From: DATAEE01 sp036257535
Lineage (GTDB): Bacteria > Acidobacteriota > Vicinamibacteria > Vicinamibacterales > 2-12-FULL-66-21
Assembly: GCA_036257535.1 (NCBI GenBank)
Contig: DATAFJ010000089.1
Span: forward strand, 1-64,000
Direction of reading: 5' to 3'
DNA: 64,000 nt
Position numbers and translations under genes: made by a program. Positions within the stretch are counted from its first letter, which is position 1. The number at the start of each line of letters is the position of its first letter. Positions 33,538 through 42,204 of the stretch are shown here, piece after piece. The notes below the pieces were generated by a model, which did no database searches, was not told the origin of the DNA, and worked only from the letters and a program-made list of their open reading frames with translations.

Positions 33538-34032
33538 ATGACTGAACTGGACGGGATCGTCGATCAGCTTCAACGCGAGTACGGCGGCGACGCGTGGTAC
33601 GGCTCGTCGCTCAAGGACATCCTCAGGAACGTCACTGCCGGGCAGGCGGCGGCCCGTCCGGTCCCGCATGCACACTCGATCTGGGAGCTCGTGCTGCACA
33701 TGACCGCCTGGAAGCGCGAGGTCGCCTCTCGGATGGAGGGCCGTCCGGCCGGCGAGCCGCCTGAAGGAGACTGGCCGGAAGCACCATCTGATGGCCAGGC
33801 GACCGAGGCGCGCTGGGCCGAGGCGCTCGAACGGCTTCAACAGGCGCAGATCGCGCTGCTGAGCGCCGTCGGTCAGTTATCGCCCTCGCGGCTGCACGCG
33901 CCCGTCACCGATCCGCGCAACCGCGAACTTGGCACGGGCGCGACGCACTACGTCACTTTGCATGGCGTCGCGCAGCATGACGTGTATCATGCTGGACAGA
34001 TAGCCATCTTGAAGAAGGCGCTCGGCCTGTAG
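33538..34032 (+). CDS. DinB-family metal-binding four-helix protein
   Basis: A 164-residue protein of the DinB/YfiT superfamily. The three metal histidines are visible in IWELVLHMTAW (about residue 54) and HGVAQHDVYHAGQIAIL (about 142-151). Relatives are thiol-dependent transferases, but no substrate is evident. It begins 35 bases after the E2 stop and ends 4 bases before the topoisomerase B subunit, so it is probably part of the same transcript. Confidence 0.87.
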   Translation: MTELDGIVDQLQREYGGDAWYGSSLKDILRNVTAGQAAARPVPHAHSIWELVLHMTAWKREVASRMEGRPAGEPPEGDWPEAPSDGQATEARWAEALERLQQAQIALLSAVGQLSPSRLHAPVTDPRNRELGTGATHYVTLHGVAQHDVYHAGQIAILKKALGL

Positions 34033-34036
34033 CACC

Positions 34037-35947
34037 TTGAGCGATTACACAGCGAAGCACATCACGGTCCTCGAAGGACTCGAGCCCGTCCGGAAGCGTC
34101 CGGGCATGTACATCGGCGGCGTCGGGTCCGCCGGTCTGCACCATCTGGTTTGGGAGATCCTCGACAACGCCGTCGACGAAGGGATGAACGGCCACGCGTC
34201 GAACGTCGCCGTGACGCTGCATGCCGACGGCGCGTCGGTCACCGTCACGGACGACGGGCGTGGCATCCCGATCGACAAGCACATGCAGACGAAGAAGAGC
34301 GCCCTCGAGGTCATCTTCACGATGCTGCATGCCGGCGGGAAGTTCGAGCAAGGCATCTACAAGACCGCTGGCGGCCTCCACGGCGTCGGCGCCAGCGTCG
34401 TCAACGCCCTGTCGAAGGACCTGGTGGCCACCGTCAAGCGCGACGGCGCGCAGTACGAACAGCGGTTCAGGCAGGGCAAGCCGACAACAGCGGTGAAAAA
34501 GCTGGGCCCGGCGCGCGGTACGGGCACGACGGTGTACTTCAGGCCCGATCCGGCGATCTTCCCCAAGGTCGAGTTCGACCCGGCCGTCATCCGCGAGCGC
34601 CTCGAGACCGCGAGCTATCTGCACAAGGGCGTCAGGTTCGTCTTCGACGACGAAACGTCGAAGAAGCGCGAAGCATTCGAGCACAGCGAAGGGCTGCTCG
34701 ACTACCTGAAGAAGATCGTCAAGGAGCGGAACGCGGCGCCGGTGCACGACGCGCCGTTCGCGCTCGAGAAGAGCGAGGCGGGCGGTGTCCGGCTCGATTT
34801 CGTGCTCCAGTGGACCCAGTCGACAGACGAGCACCTCCGCAGCTACGTGAACGGGATTCCGACCGGTTCCGGCGGCACGCACGAGAATGGGTTCCGCGCC
34901 GGGCTGGGCAAGGCGATGCGGAACTTCATCGAGACGCACAATCTTTCGCCGAAGGGCGTCTCGATCACCGCGGAGGACATCCGTGAAGGACTCATCGGCG
35001 TGCTCAGCGTGTTCCTCCAGGATCCGCAGTTCCAGGGACAGACGAAAGACCGCCTGAACAATCCCGAGATCACATCCGTGCTCGACTCGACCGTGCGCCC
35101 GGCCTTCGAGCACTGGCTGAACCACAATATCAGCGTTGCGGAATCAATCGTGGCGCGCATCATCCTCGCGGCGCGCGCGCGTGAAGCGAGCCGCGCGGCG
35201 CAGGCCGAGGTGACGCGTCGGGGCGCCACGACGGGTCGTCTGACGCTGCCCGGCAAGTTGAGCGACTGCACGTCTAGCGGCCGCGACGACAGCGAGATCT
35301 TCATCGTCGAGGGAGACTCGGCGGGCGGCTCGGCCAAGCAGGGGCGCGACCGCTCGAAGCAGGCGATCCTGCCGCTTCGCGGCAAAGTGCTGAACGCCGA
35401 GAGCGCATCGATCGCGAAGGTCCTCGAGAACCGCGAGCTGTCGGATCTGGTTACGGCTCTCGGATGCGGCATCGGCAAGAACTGCGATGCGTCGAGGCTG
35501 CGATACGGAAGGGTCATCATCCTCGCCGACGCCGATTCCGACGGCCATCACATCGCGACGCTGCTCCTGACGTTCATCTACCGGCACATGCCGCAGCTCA
35601 TCACCAGCGGCAAAGTATTTCTCGCCCAGCCGCCCCTCTACCGGATCGATATCGGCAAGGAGACGTTCTGGGCGCTCGACGATCCTCACAAGGATCGTCT
35701 GCTGAAGCAGCACGGCAACGGCCGGGCGAACGCCGAGATCACGCGGTTCAAGGGGCTCGGCGAGATGATGCCGAAGGTGCTCTGGGAGACCACGCTCAAC
35801 CCGCGAACGCGCCGGCTCCTGCGCGTCGCGATCGCCGACCACATCGTGACCGATCGAGTCATCAACGAGCTGATGGGCAAGGACGCTTCGGCGCGGTTCA
35901 AGTTCATCATGGAGCGGGCCGAAGACGCCCAGGAGCTCGACGTGTAG
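34037..35947 (+). CDS. parE: DNA topoisomerase IV subunit B (GyrB/ParE family)
   Basis: A 636-residue ATPase subunit. The GHKL ATPase motifs are EILDNAVDEG, TDDGRGIPID and GGLHGVGASVVNALS; the transducer domain follows; TOPRIM motifs are IFIVEGDSAGGSAKQGRDR, PLRGKVLNAE and DADSDGHHIATLL. The DADSDGxHIATLL form is more ParE-like than GyrB-like (usually DADVDGxHIRTLL), and the size fits a short ParE. GyrB cannot be fully excluded without a tree. Start TTG 34037 gives LSDYTAKHITVLEGLEPVRKRPGMYIG, the expected N-terminus; the GTG of the next gene overlaps the stop by one base. Confidence 0.88.
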   Translation: MSDYTAKHITVLEGLEPVRKRPGMYIGGVGSAGLHHLVWEILDNAVDEGMNGHASNVAVTLHADGASVTVTDDGRGIPIDKHMQTKKSALEVIFTMLHAGGKFEQGIYKTAGGLHGVGASVVNALSKDLVATVKRDGAQYEQRFRQGKPTTAVKKLGPARGTGTTVYFRPDPAIFPKVEFDPAVIRERLETASYLHKGVRFVFDDETSKKREAFEHSEGLLDYLKKIVKERNAAPVHDAPFALEKSEAGGVRLDFVLQWTQSTDEHLRSYVNGIPTGSGGTHENGFRAGLGKAMRNFIETHNLSPKGVSITAEDIREGLIGVLSVFLQDPQFQGQTKDRLNNPEITSVLDSTVRPAFEHWLNHNISVAESIVARIILAARAREASRAAQAEVTRRGATTGRLTLPGKLSDCTSSGRDDSEIFIVEGDSAGGSAKQGRDRSKQAILPLRGKVLNAESASIAKVLENRELSDLVTALGCGIGKNCDASRLRYGRVIILADADSDGHHIATLLLTFIYRHMPQLITSGKVFLAQPPLYRIDIGKETFWALDDPHKDRLLKQHGNGRANAEITRFKGLGEMMPKVLWETTLNPRTRRLLRVAIADHIVTDRVINELMGKDASARFKFIMERAEDAQELDV

Positions 35948-36339
35948 TGACTGCCAGCGGCTGGCTGATGCTTCTCAGCCGCATTCTCCTCGTCTACGAA
36001 CCTCTCGTCCTGGCTCTCTCGCTGTCCACACTTCTGCCGATGATTGCGATCCGCGGGCCGCTCGTGATCGCGGCTGTCGTGGTGCGCATCCTCGTTGCCG
36101 GCCTCAGCGTAGCCGCCGGTCTCGCGCTGCGGGATCTGCGTCCGCATGGCCGCACCCTCGCGACGGCGGCGCTGCTATCGAGCGGCGCAATGGGCCTGAT
36201 CCTCTTGAACACACGGATCCTGCCTTCGAACCGGGTGCCGTCGGACGATCTGCTTTATTCGGCTGTGCTCGTCGCGCACCACGGCGCGTGGCTCTTGTAC
36301 CTGTGGCGATCGTCCCGCGTGCGCGGGCTGTTTAAGTAG
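35947..36339 (+). CDS. Small four-helix membrane protein, unknown
   Basis: A 130-residue integral membrane protein. The GTG start (35947) overlaps the parE stop (TAGTG). Hydrophobic helices: WLMLLSRILLVYEPLVLALSL, an AIRGPLVIAAVVVRILVAG segment, ATAALLSSGAMGLILLN and YSAVLVAHHGAWLLYLW, ending in basic RSSRVRGLFK. I do not recognise the family. Its 3' end overlaps the convergent oxidoreductase by 8 bases. Confidence 0.65.
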   Translation: MTASGWLMLLSRILLVYEPLVLALSLSTLLPMIAIRGPLVIAAVVVRILVAGLSVAAGLALRDLRPHGRTLATAALLSSGAMGLILLNTRILPSNRVPSDDLLYSAVLVAHHGAWLLYLWRSSRVRGLFK

Positions 36340-37318
36340 TAAGTACGATCTTTCCGATGTGATCGCCGCGCTCGAGCGCGCGGTGCGCGTCGGCCGCGCG
36401 CGTGAGAGGAAACGTCGCGTGGATCACCGGCTTCACCAGGCCGCGGCTGAGCAGCGGCCACACGCGTGCCTCCAGCGCCTTCGCGATCGCGCCCTTCTCT
36501 TCGACAGTGCGCGGGCGGAGCAGCGAGCCGGTGATGGTGAGTCGGCGCTGAAGCACAGTCGCGAGATTGATCTGTGCTTTGGCGCCACTCATCAGGCCAA
36601 TCTGGACGAGACGCCCCCCAAGCGCGAGCGCATTGAGATTCCGCTCGAAGTAGTCGCTGCCGACGATGTCGAGGATCACGTCCGCGCCACGCCCGCCGGT
36701 GACGTCACGAACCGTCTCGACGAAGTCCTGTTCCTTGTAGTTCACCGTGGCGTTCGCGCCCAGGCGGAGACATGCGTCGCCCTTTTCCTCGCTGCCCACC
36801 GTCGCGATCACGCGGGCGCCGAACGCCCGGCCGAGCTGAATCGCCGTCGTGCCGATCCCGCTCGCGCCGCCGTGCACGAGCATCCACTCGCCCTGCTTGA
36901 GCCCTCCGCGCTCGAAGATGTTGGTCCACACCGTAAAGTACGTCTCCGGCACGGCGGCCGCCTCGACGAGCGTGAGGCCTTCGGGAATCGGCAGCGCCTG
37001 CGGCGCGGGGACGACGCAGTACTCGGCGTAGCCGCCGCCGGCGACCAGCGCGCAGATCTGCTGACCTGATTCGATCGATGAGCCGCTGAGCGGACCGGAA
37101 TCGACGACCGTTCCGGCAACTTCAAGGCCGGGAATGTCAGGCGCGCCCGGCGGCGGAGGATATTTTCCCTGCCTTTGTGCCAAGTCGGGGCGATTGACAC
37201 CCGCGGCCGCGACTTGTACCAGAAGCTCGCCCGGCCCTGGTTTTGGGACCGGCCTCGACACGGGCCGCAGCACGTCAGGATCCCCGGGCCGCTCGATCTC
37301 TATGGCGGTCATGGTCAC
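36332..37318 (-). CDS. NAD(P)H:quinone oxidoreductase (zinc-independent MDR family)
   Basis: A 328-residue medium-chain dehydrogenase/reductase of the QOR/PIG3 type. GroES-like N-terminal domain with GVNRPDLAQRQGKYPPPPGAPDIPGLEVAGTV; Rossmann fold with VHGGASGIGTTAIQLGRAFGARVIATVGSEEKG. No catalytic zinc cysteines are present at the usual positions. It probably reduces quinones or enones with NADPH. Its start overlaps the DUF885 stop by 4 bases (ATGA). Confidence 0.9.
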   Translation of the reverse strand: MTMTAIEIERPGDPDVLRPVSRPVPKPGPGELLVQVAAAGVNRPDLAQRQGKYPPPPGAPDIPGLEVAGTVVDSGPLSGSSIESGQQICALVAGGGYAEYCVVPAPQALPIPEGLTLVEAAAVPETYFTVWTNIFERGGLKQGEWMLVHGGASGIGTTAIQLGRAFGARVIATVGSEEKGDACLRLGANATVNYKEQDFVETVRDVTGGRGADVILDIVGSDYFERNLNALALGGRLVQIGLMSGAKAQINLATVLQRRLTITGSLLRPRTVEEKGAIAKALEARVWPLLSRGLVKPVIHATFPLTRAADAHRALERGDHIGKIVLTT

Positions 37319-38592
37319 AGGCCGGACGGCAGCCGCGGTGATGAGAGGAGCGCCGCGAATTCCTGCCAGCGCTTCGCCGGCTGATCCGCCGTTCCGCCGC
37401 GGTCCTCGATGTACTGGCGAACGAGATCTTCGCCGAGGTTGTAGTTGATGACATAGCTTCGATACTGGTCGATGAAGCGGACGCGCTGTTCTGCACGCGC
37501 GCGCGTCATCAATCCGTAGCGCTCCAGCCAGCCTGCCGCCTGCGGCGCGGTGAACTCTCCATTCAGGTACCGGCGCGCGGCTTCGTTGACGGCATAGGAG
37601 AGCCGCTCGGCGAGTTGGTAGGCCTCGAAATATGCCTCGGCTTTCGTCGGGTCCAGGCCGGCGAGCGGGAAAAGCCGATCGCGCTCGAACGCGAGCCGGT
37701 CACGTCCCGGGAAGGCGACGTCGATACCGAAGTTGGCCGTGCCCTCCGCGATGAGCGATTGCGGCGAGAACAAGGCGTAGACGGAGAACTCCACCCAGCC
37801 GCGATCTTTGACGAGGTGCTTCTCGAGCAACGCGTTGTAGACGTGATGCCCCGGATAGCCCTCATGACACGCGAGGTCTATCGCTCGATCGACGTAGACT
37901 GGCAGGTCGGTGTTGACCTGGATCACGCTGCGAAAGCTTCCCTTGTACCAGTTATAGGCGCTCCAGGTTTTTCCCTCCACGTACTCGATCGTGAACTCTT
38001 CGTCCGGCGGCAGCGGAATGTGCTTCTTCGTGCGGACGCGGCACTCCGCGATGGCCGCGGTGAAGACGGCGTCCAGCTTGTCACCCGGAATGACGAATGC
38101 GCTTCGGAACTTGTCGTAGCGCTCGGCGAGCGGTCCCGGTCCGGGAAAGCGGCGGTCGAGATCGGCGACGAGCTTCGCGAAATACGATTCGGTGTGGACC
38201 GGCGCGGTCGCGTCGTACAACCCGCGCGATTCCTCGTCGAAGCTGAGGCGTTTGCCCCGGAGCATGGTGAGCCGAACGTCGAGCGCCGCGAGCTGACGAT
38301 CCAGGTAGTCGTGCCGGAGCCGCTCCATCTCGCCCGTGGGTTTCGTCACCGCCGCGAGCGCCGAGCGCACGTCGCGCGTCCGGCGCTCGATCTCTTCGGG
38401 CGGCGCCTTCGCCTGTTCGGCGGCTGCGCGCCACTCCGGCGGGCCGTAGTAAGCATCGACATAGTCGGGATCGTGCTGCCCGAGAGCGAGCACGAGCTGC
38501 ACGTATTGCCGGGCGATCTCGTCCTGCTTCGAACTCGTGTCTGGCGGAATCGTCATTGTAAGAACCGAGAGAACGGCGGCTGAAAATCTCAT
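37315..38592 (-). CDS. DUF885-family exported protein
   Basis: A 425-residue protein with a short hydrophobic N-terminus (MRFSAAVLSVLTMTIPPDT). The DUF885 hallmark is CHEGYPGHHVYNALLEKHL, a HExxxHH metallopeptidase-like motif, followed by VEFSVYALFSPQSLIAEGTANF and a helical C-terminus; DUF885 proteins are suspected peptidases. At 425 residues it is shorter than the usual 550-600, missing part of the N-terminal region. ATG 38592 is 17 bases from the divergent TolB-like gene. It heads the operon with the quinone oxidoreductase. Confidence 0.8.
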   Translation of the reverse strand: MRFSAAVLSVLTMTIPPDTSSKQDEIARQYVQLVLALGQHDPDYVDAYYGPPEWRAAAEQAKAPPEEIERRTRDVRSALAAVTKPTGEMERLRHDYLDRQLAALDVRLTMLRGKRLSFDEESRGLYDATAPVHTESYFAKLVADLDRRFPGPGPLAERYDKFRSAFVIPGDKLDAVFTAAIAECRVRTKKHIPLPPDEEFTIEYVEGKTWSAYNWYKGSFRSVIQVNTDLPVYVDRAIDLACHEGYPGHHVYNALLEKHLVKDRGWVEFSVYALFSPQSLIAEGTANFGIDVAFPGRDRLAFERDRLFPLAGLDPTKAEAYFEAYQLAERLSYAVNEAARRYLNGEFTAPQAAGWLERYGLMTRARAEQRVRFIDQYRSYVINYNLGEDLVRQYIEDRGGTADQPAKRWQEFAALLSSPRLPSGL

Positions 38593-38597
38593 CGATA

Positions 38598-38603
38598 TAT
38601 GAT
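38598..38603 (+). promoter_or_regulatory. -10 box of a possible leaderless promoter
   Basis: TATGAT ends six bases before the ATG at 38610. The whole gap between the two divergent start codons is 17 bases, so any -35 must lie inside the DUF885 coding sequence; none was convincing. Confidence 0.4.
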
Positions 38604-38609
38604 CCCCCG

Positions 38610-39650
38610 ATGAACGTGAAGGGAGCAACGCTCGCCGCGGCGCTTGCAGTATCGTCGATGATACGGGGCGGCGAGCCCTCCTCGGCGCTTTTTCAGCCGG
38701 AAGCCCGGCTGAGTCAGATCCGACAGCTTTCGAGCGGCGGAGAGAACGCCGAGGCCTACTTTTCGCCGGATGGCCGCCGGTTGATCTTTCAGACGACGCC
38801 GGGCGGCGGCGGCTGCGACCAGATCTACACAATCAACGTCGATGGATCGGCGCGGACACGCGTCAGCACGGGCAAGGGCCGGACGACGTGCGGGTACTTC
38901 TATCCGGACGGCGAGACGATCCTGTTCGCGTCCACGCATGGAGCCTCGCCGGAGTGCCCTCCCAGACCCGGGTACGAGCGCGGATACGTCTGGCCCGTCT
39001 ATCCGTCGTATGAAATCTATCGGGCGCGTGCCGATGGCAGCGAGCTCGTCCCGCTGACGAAGGCGGACGGGTACGACGCGGAAGCGACTATCGCGCCTGA
39101 CGGGCGGATCGCGTTCACCAGTACGCGCGACGGCGACATGGAGATCTACACGATGAACGCCGACGGTTCGGACGTCCGGCGGCTCACGCAACGACCGGGG
39201 CCGGACGGAGGGCCGTTCTTCTCGTTCGACGGCAAGCAGATCGCCTTTCGCGGCCGGGAGCTCGCCGCGGGACCCGAGCGCGACGACTACGTCGCGCTGC
39301 TCAAGGAGGGTCTCTGGCGACCCACCCAGCTCGAGATCTTCGTCATGGACCGCGACGGCCGGAACGTTCGCCAGGTCACGCGGCTCGGCGGCGCGAACTT
39401 CGCGCCGTCATGGCATCCGGATGGACGCCGCATCATCTTCTCGTCCAACCATCACAACCCGAAGGGCCGCAACTTCGACCTGTTCCTCGTCAACCTCGAC
39501 GGGACGGGCCTCGAGCAGGTGACGTTCAATCCGACGTTCGATGGCTTTCCGATGTTTTCTCCCGACGGGAAGCGCCTCGCGTTCTCGTCGAATCGCGACG
39601 CGAAGACCCAGGGAGAGACGAACATTTTTATCGCGGACTGGAAGAACTGA
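38610..39650 (+). CDS. TolB-like six-bladed beta-propeller protein, exported
   Basis: A 346-residue protein with a weak signal (ATLAAALAVSSMIRGGEPSSA). It is built from PD40/WD40-like TolB repeats about 45 residues long, with recurring 'FSPDGRRLIFQT', 'APDGRIAFTSTRDGDMEIYTMNADGSDVRRLT', 'WHPDGRRIIFSSNHHN' and 'FSPDGKRLAFSSNRD'. Such propellers act as periplasmic protein-interaction or ligand platforms. No catalytic domain is attached. It is expressed divergently from the DUF885 gene. Confidence 0.87.
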   Translation: MNVKGATLAAALAVSSMIRGGEPSSALFQPEARLSQIRQLSSGGENAEAYFSPDGRRLIFQTTPGGGGCDQIYTINVDGSARTRVSTGKGRTTCGYFYPDGETILFASTHGASPECPPRPGYERGYVWPVYPSYEIYRARADGSELVPLTKADGYDAEATIAPDGRIAFTSTRDGDMEIYTMNADGSDVRRLTQRPGPDGGPFFSFDGKQIAFRGRELAAGPERDDYVALLKEGLWRPTQLEIFVMDRDGRNVRQVTRLGGANFAPSWHPDGRRIIFSSNHHNPKGRNFDLFLVNLDGTGLEQVTFNPTFDGFPMFSPDGKRLAFSSNRDAKTQGETNIFIADWKN

Positions 39651-39666
39651 CGCTACCACTTGACAG

Positions 39667-39828
39667 TCACCGCCCGGCGCGCTGGCGTCCTCTTTTCTTC
39701 GATCGATTCCTCGGCCCTGCGGCGCGCGAGAACTCCTGCTTCTGGCGTTCCTGGATGATGTTCTCGCCCTGCCGCTCCCGTCCCGCGACCTTGTAGTGAT
39801 CGGGGTTGACGTTGATCTTTCTGCTCAT
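39667..39828 (-). CDS. Small basic conserved-looking protein (53 aa)
   Basis: A 53-residue highly charged protein beginning MSRKINVNPDHYKVAGRERQ, continuing through ENIIQERQKQEFSR and ending in a Lys/Arg tail (SKKRGRQRAGR). No hydrophobic or cysteine motif. It lies 17 bases downstream of the baeRF gene in the same orientation; a GAGGGATCA stretch just before the ATG may serve as ribosome site. The composition suggests nucleic-acid or ribosome contact (inference). It is short enough to be missed by automated callers. Confidence 0.6.
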   Translation of the reverse strand: MSRKINVNPDHYKVAGRERQGENIIQERQKQEFSRAAGPRNRSKKRGRQRAGR

Positions 39829-39845
39829 TGATCCCTCGTGTTGTT

Positions 39846-40949
39846 TCAGCGGGGCTCGACCATGTACCGAAGAGTGGCGCCGACGCCGCCGACTGGCTCG
39901 AGGAGGGCCGGATCTTCGATGAAAGTAACCGCGGCATCCGTCTGGCGCGCCTTCGCGACGAGATCGTCGGCGCGCAGCACCTGGTCGATCCCGTCGGCGC
40001 CCGTTCCTTCCGGCTGAACCAGCGCCGCGCTCACGATGAGCTCGTCGACCTGACCGTTCTCGAGCGCGCGCCGCGCGGGCTCCGGTCCAACGACCGCGAG
40101 GCCGCCGGCCCGGTAGGCTCCGATGACGGCGTCGACCTTTTCCTTGTCGGTCTCCGCATCCTTGCGCCAGAGCGCCTCGAGCGTCTTCTCCAGCACTTCA
40201 TGTTCCGGCGCCTTGGTCTCGAGCCGGAACGCATCGACCAGACGTCCCCGCAAGAACGTCGAGAGGCGATCCTCGATGAGAGGCAGCGACACCTCGTTGC
40301 CCGTTACGATGACCAGAGGAATATCCTCGGCGCGGACGATCCGCTCGAGCGCCTCCACGGCTTCCTGCACGTGCGTCTTCTGCAGGTTCGCCGTGCGCCG
40401 TTGAAACCGCGCCTGCGACCAGCCGCCCATGTCGTGGCTTCGCGTCTTCTGCCCCGTCACCTCGTCGACCCTCTCCGTCGTCCCCGTCGCGAAGACGAAA
40501 ACCCGCGCGCGGTTCGTGTCCGAGACGAGCGCCGCGTAGCGCGGGTAGCGTGCATCAAGGCGCGCGAGCGGATAGAGGTGCGGCCTGTCGCTCACGAACA
40601 GCATGTGCCGATCGATTGGCGCCGCGACCTGAACAGGCTCGAACAGGCCGGCGCCCGAGCAGGCGAAGATCGCCGCGCCGTTGGCAGACGGGCGAAGCTC
40701 CGTGTCGAGCCACTTCTGAATACGGTCGAGGTCTTGCCTCAGGCTTTCGCGGCCCGCTGCATCATCCACGTACAACTCGGCGCGCTCGCCCAGCTCAGAG
40801 CGTGTGAAGGCTTGATGGTGATCGCGTCCGCGATCGTCGGGCTGCGTGTTCAAGTACAGGCTTACGAACGGAAACTGCCCAGGATCCAGCCGCGCCAGGC
40901 GGTCGATCAAGGCTGAGAGGTCGGTCGCATTTTCCATGCGACGATCCAT
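39846..40949 (-). CDS. Vms1/Ankzf1-like (baeRF) peptidyl-tRNA hydrolase family protein
   Basis: A 367-residue protein of the bacterial archaeo-eukaryotic release-factor (baeRF) group. Residues about 130-270 form the eRF1 catalytic-like domain (YAALVSDTNRARVFVFATG, then the loop GGWSQARFQRR where eRF1 has GGQ). The C-terminal Pelota-like part contains VDAVIGAYRAGGLAVVGPEPARRALENGQVDELIVS. By analogy it may cleave peptidyl-tRNA on stalled ribosomes. ATG 40949 follows the usual N-terminal helix; a Met six codons later (MENATDLS) is possible. The small basic protein follows downstream. Confidence 0.85.
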   Translation of the reverse strand: MDRRMENATDLSALIDRLARLDPGQFPFVSLYLNTQPDDRGRDHHQAFTRSELGERAELYVDDAAGRESLRQDLDRIQKWLDTELRPSANGAAIFACSGAGLFEPVQVAAPIDRHMLFVSDRPHLYPLARLDARYPRYAALVSDTNRARVFVFATGTTERVDEVTGQKTRSHDMGGWSQARFQRRTANLQKTHVQEAVEALERIVRAEDIPLVIVTGNEVSLPLIEDRLSTFLRGRLVDAFRLETKAPEHEVLEKTLEALWRKDAETDKEKVDAVIGAYRAGGLAVVGPEPARRALENGQVDELIVSAALVQPEGTGADGIDQVLRADDLVAKARQTDAAVTFIEDPALLEPVGGVGATLRYMVEPR

Positions 40950-40974
40950 CGCAATTCCCGTACCCCGCCGCCGA

Positions 40975-42204
40975 CTAACTCAGAATTCGTCCGAACCCGA
41001 AGAGGTGGTCGTGCCGGTCCGGCTCGTTGGCGTAGTGGCGGAGAAAAAGGCGCGCGGCCAGCCAGGAAAACGCGAGGCCGTCGCGCCCCAGCGCGTAGGC
41101 GAAGAGGTGGCGCGGGAAGTTGCGGTGGGGGCCGAGATAGGGCAGCCCGTCCACGGACTGGATCGTGGTCGCGTCCCAGCCGTGGGTCGGCTGGAGACCC
41201 GAAATCGCCGGATAGAGAAGCGACAGCTCGTACATCAACTGGCCCGTTCGCTGGATGATCGCCTTGTCGCGCGCGCGGCCCTTGAGCTCAGGCTGATCGC
41301 CGCCGCCGAACAGGACTCGATCGTCGCGCATCCATCTGAGCGCATGCGCGGGCTGTTCGGTGTCGCGCAGCATCGCGCTCCGCCGGCCAACTTCGCGGCG
41401 CACGGCAGCGGGCATCGTTTCAGTCAGCACGGCGTACGAGCTGATGCGCCGCATGTGGCGCCTGAGCGCGCGCAGGTCGTTCGTCGGATAGCCGGTCGCG
41501 AGCACCACACGATCTGCCGTGATTGTGCCGCCGGCCGTGCGGACCTCGACCCCCTTTCGGCCTGCGCGAACCCGCAAGGCTTCGGAACGCTCGTAGATGA
41601 CGGCGCCGCGCCCTTCGGCCGCTCGAATCAGGCCGAGACACGCGCGATACGGATCGATCTGGCCGTTGCCATGAGCCTTGATTCCGCCGACGCCGTCGAT
41701 CGCGGTCTCGCGCCGCAGCGCCGCGGCGCTCAGCCAGGCCGCTTCGACGCCAGCCTCCTTGCGAGCCTGGAGCTCGCGCTTCAGCCGCCGCTCGTCCTCT
41801 TTCATCCTCGCGAACGTGATTGAATCGACCGTCGTCAGCTCCGCTCCGACGCCGAGGCGGCGCAGTGCCGCGGCGAAGTCGAGCGCCGCGCGCCGTGCTC
41901 CCTGCCAGAGCGCACGCGCCGCACGACGTCCGTAGATCGACGCGACCTGATGAAAATCGACATCGAGCTCCTGCCGCAGAACGCCCAGCCCGCCTGCGGT
42001 GCCGTCGCCCTGTCCCACGCGCTCTGCCTCGACGAGGATCACGGGCACGCCGGCCATCGCGAATGTGTACGCGGCGCAGCAGCCGGTCAGTCCTCCGCCG
42101 ACGATCGCGATCGATGTGTTTGTCGTGCCGCGGTAGCGCGGCCAGGACGGGCGTCGCGAGTCGGGGAATCGATCGAGCCAGTAAGAAACCGGACGCGTTT
42201 TCAT
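40975..42204 (-). CDS. FAD-dependent amine/amino-acid oxidoreductase (DAO family)
   Basis: A 409-residue flavoprotein. The FAD dinucleotide fold is SIAIVGGGLTGCCAAYTFAMAGVPVILVEAERVGQGDG (about residues 31-68), with a second nucleotide strand GTITADRVVLATGYPTNDL and the C-terminal DAO segment GLPYLGPHRNFPRHLFAYALGRDGLAFSWLAARL. It resembles the glycine/sarcosine oxidase and gamma-glutamylputrescine oxidase group. No signal peptide. Its start overlaps the M55 peptidase stop by 4 bases. Confidence 0.88.
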   Translation of the reverse strand: MKTRPVSYWLDRFPDSRRPSWPRYRGTTNTSIAIVGGGLTGCCAAYTFAMAGVPVILVEAERVGQGDGTAGGLGVLRQELDVDFHQVASIYGRRAARALWQGARRAALDFAAALRRLGVGAELTTVDSITFARMKEDERRLKRELQARKEAGVEAAWLSAAALRRETAIDGVGGIKAHGNGQIDPYRACLGLIRAAEGRGAVIYERSEALRVRAGRKGVEVRTAGGTITADRVVLATGYPTNDLRALRRHMRRISSYAVLTETMPAAVRREVGRRSAMLRDTEQPAHALRWMRDDRVLFGGGDQPELKGRARDKAIIQRTGQLMYELSLLYPAISGLQPTHGWDATTIQSVDGLPYLGPHRNFPRHLFAYALGRDGLAFSWLAARLFLRHYANEPDRHDHLFGFGRILS

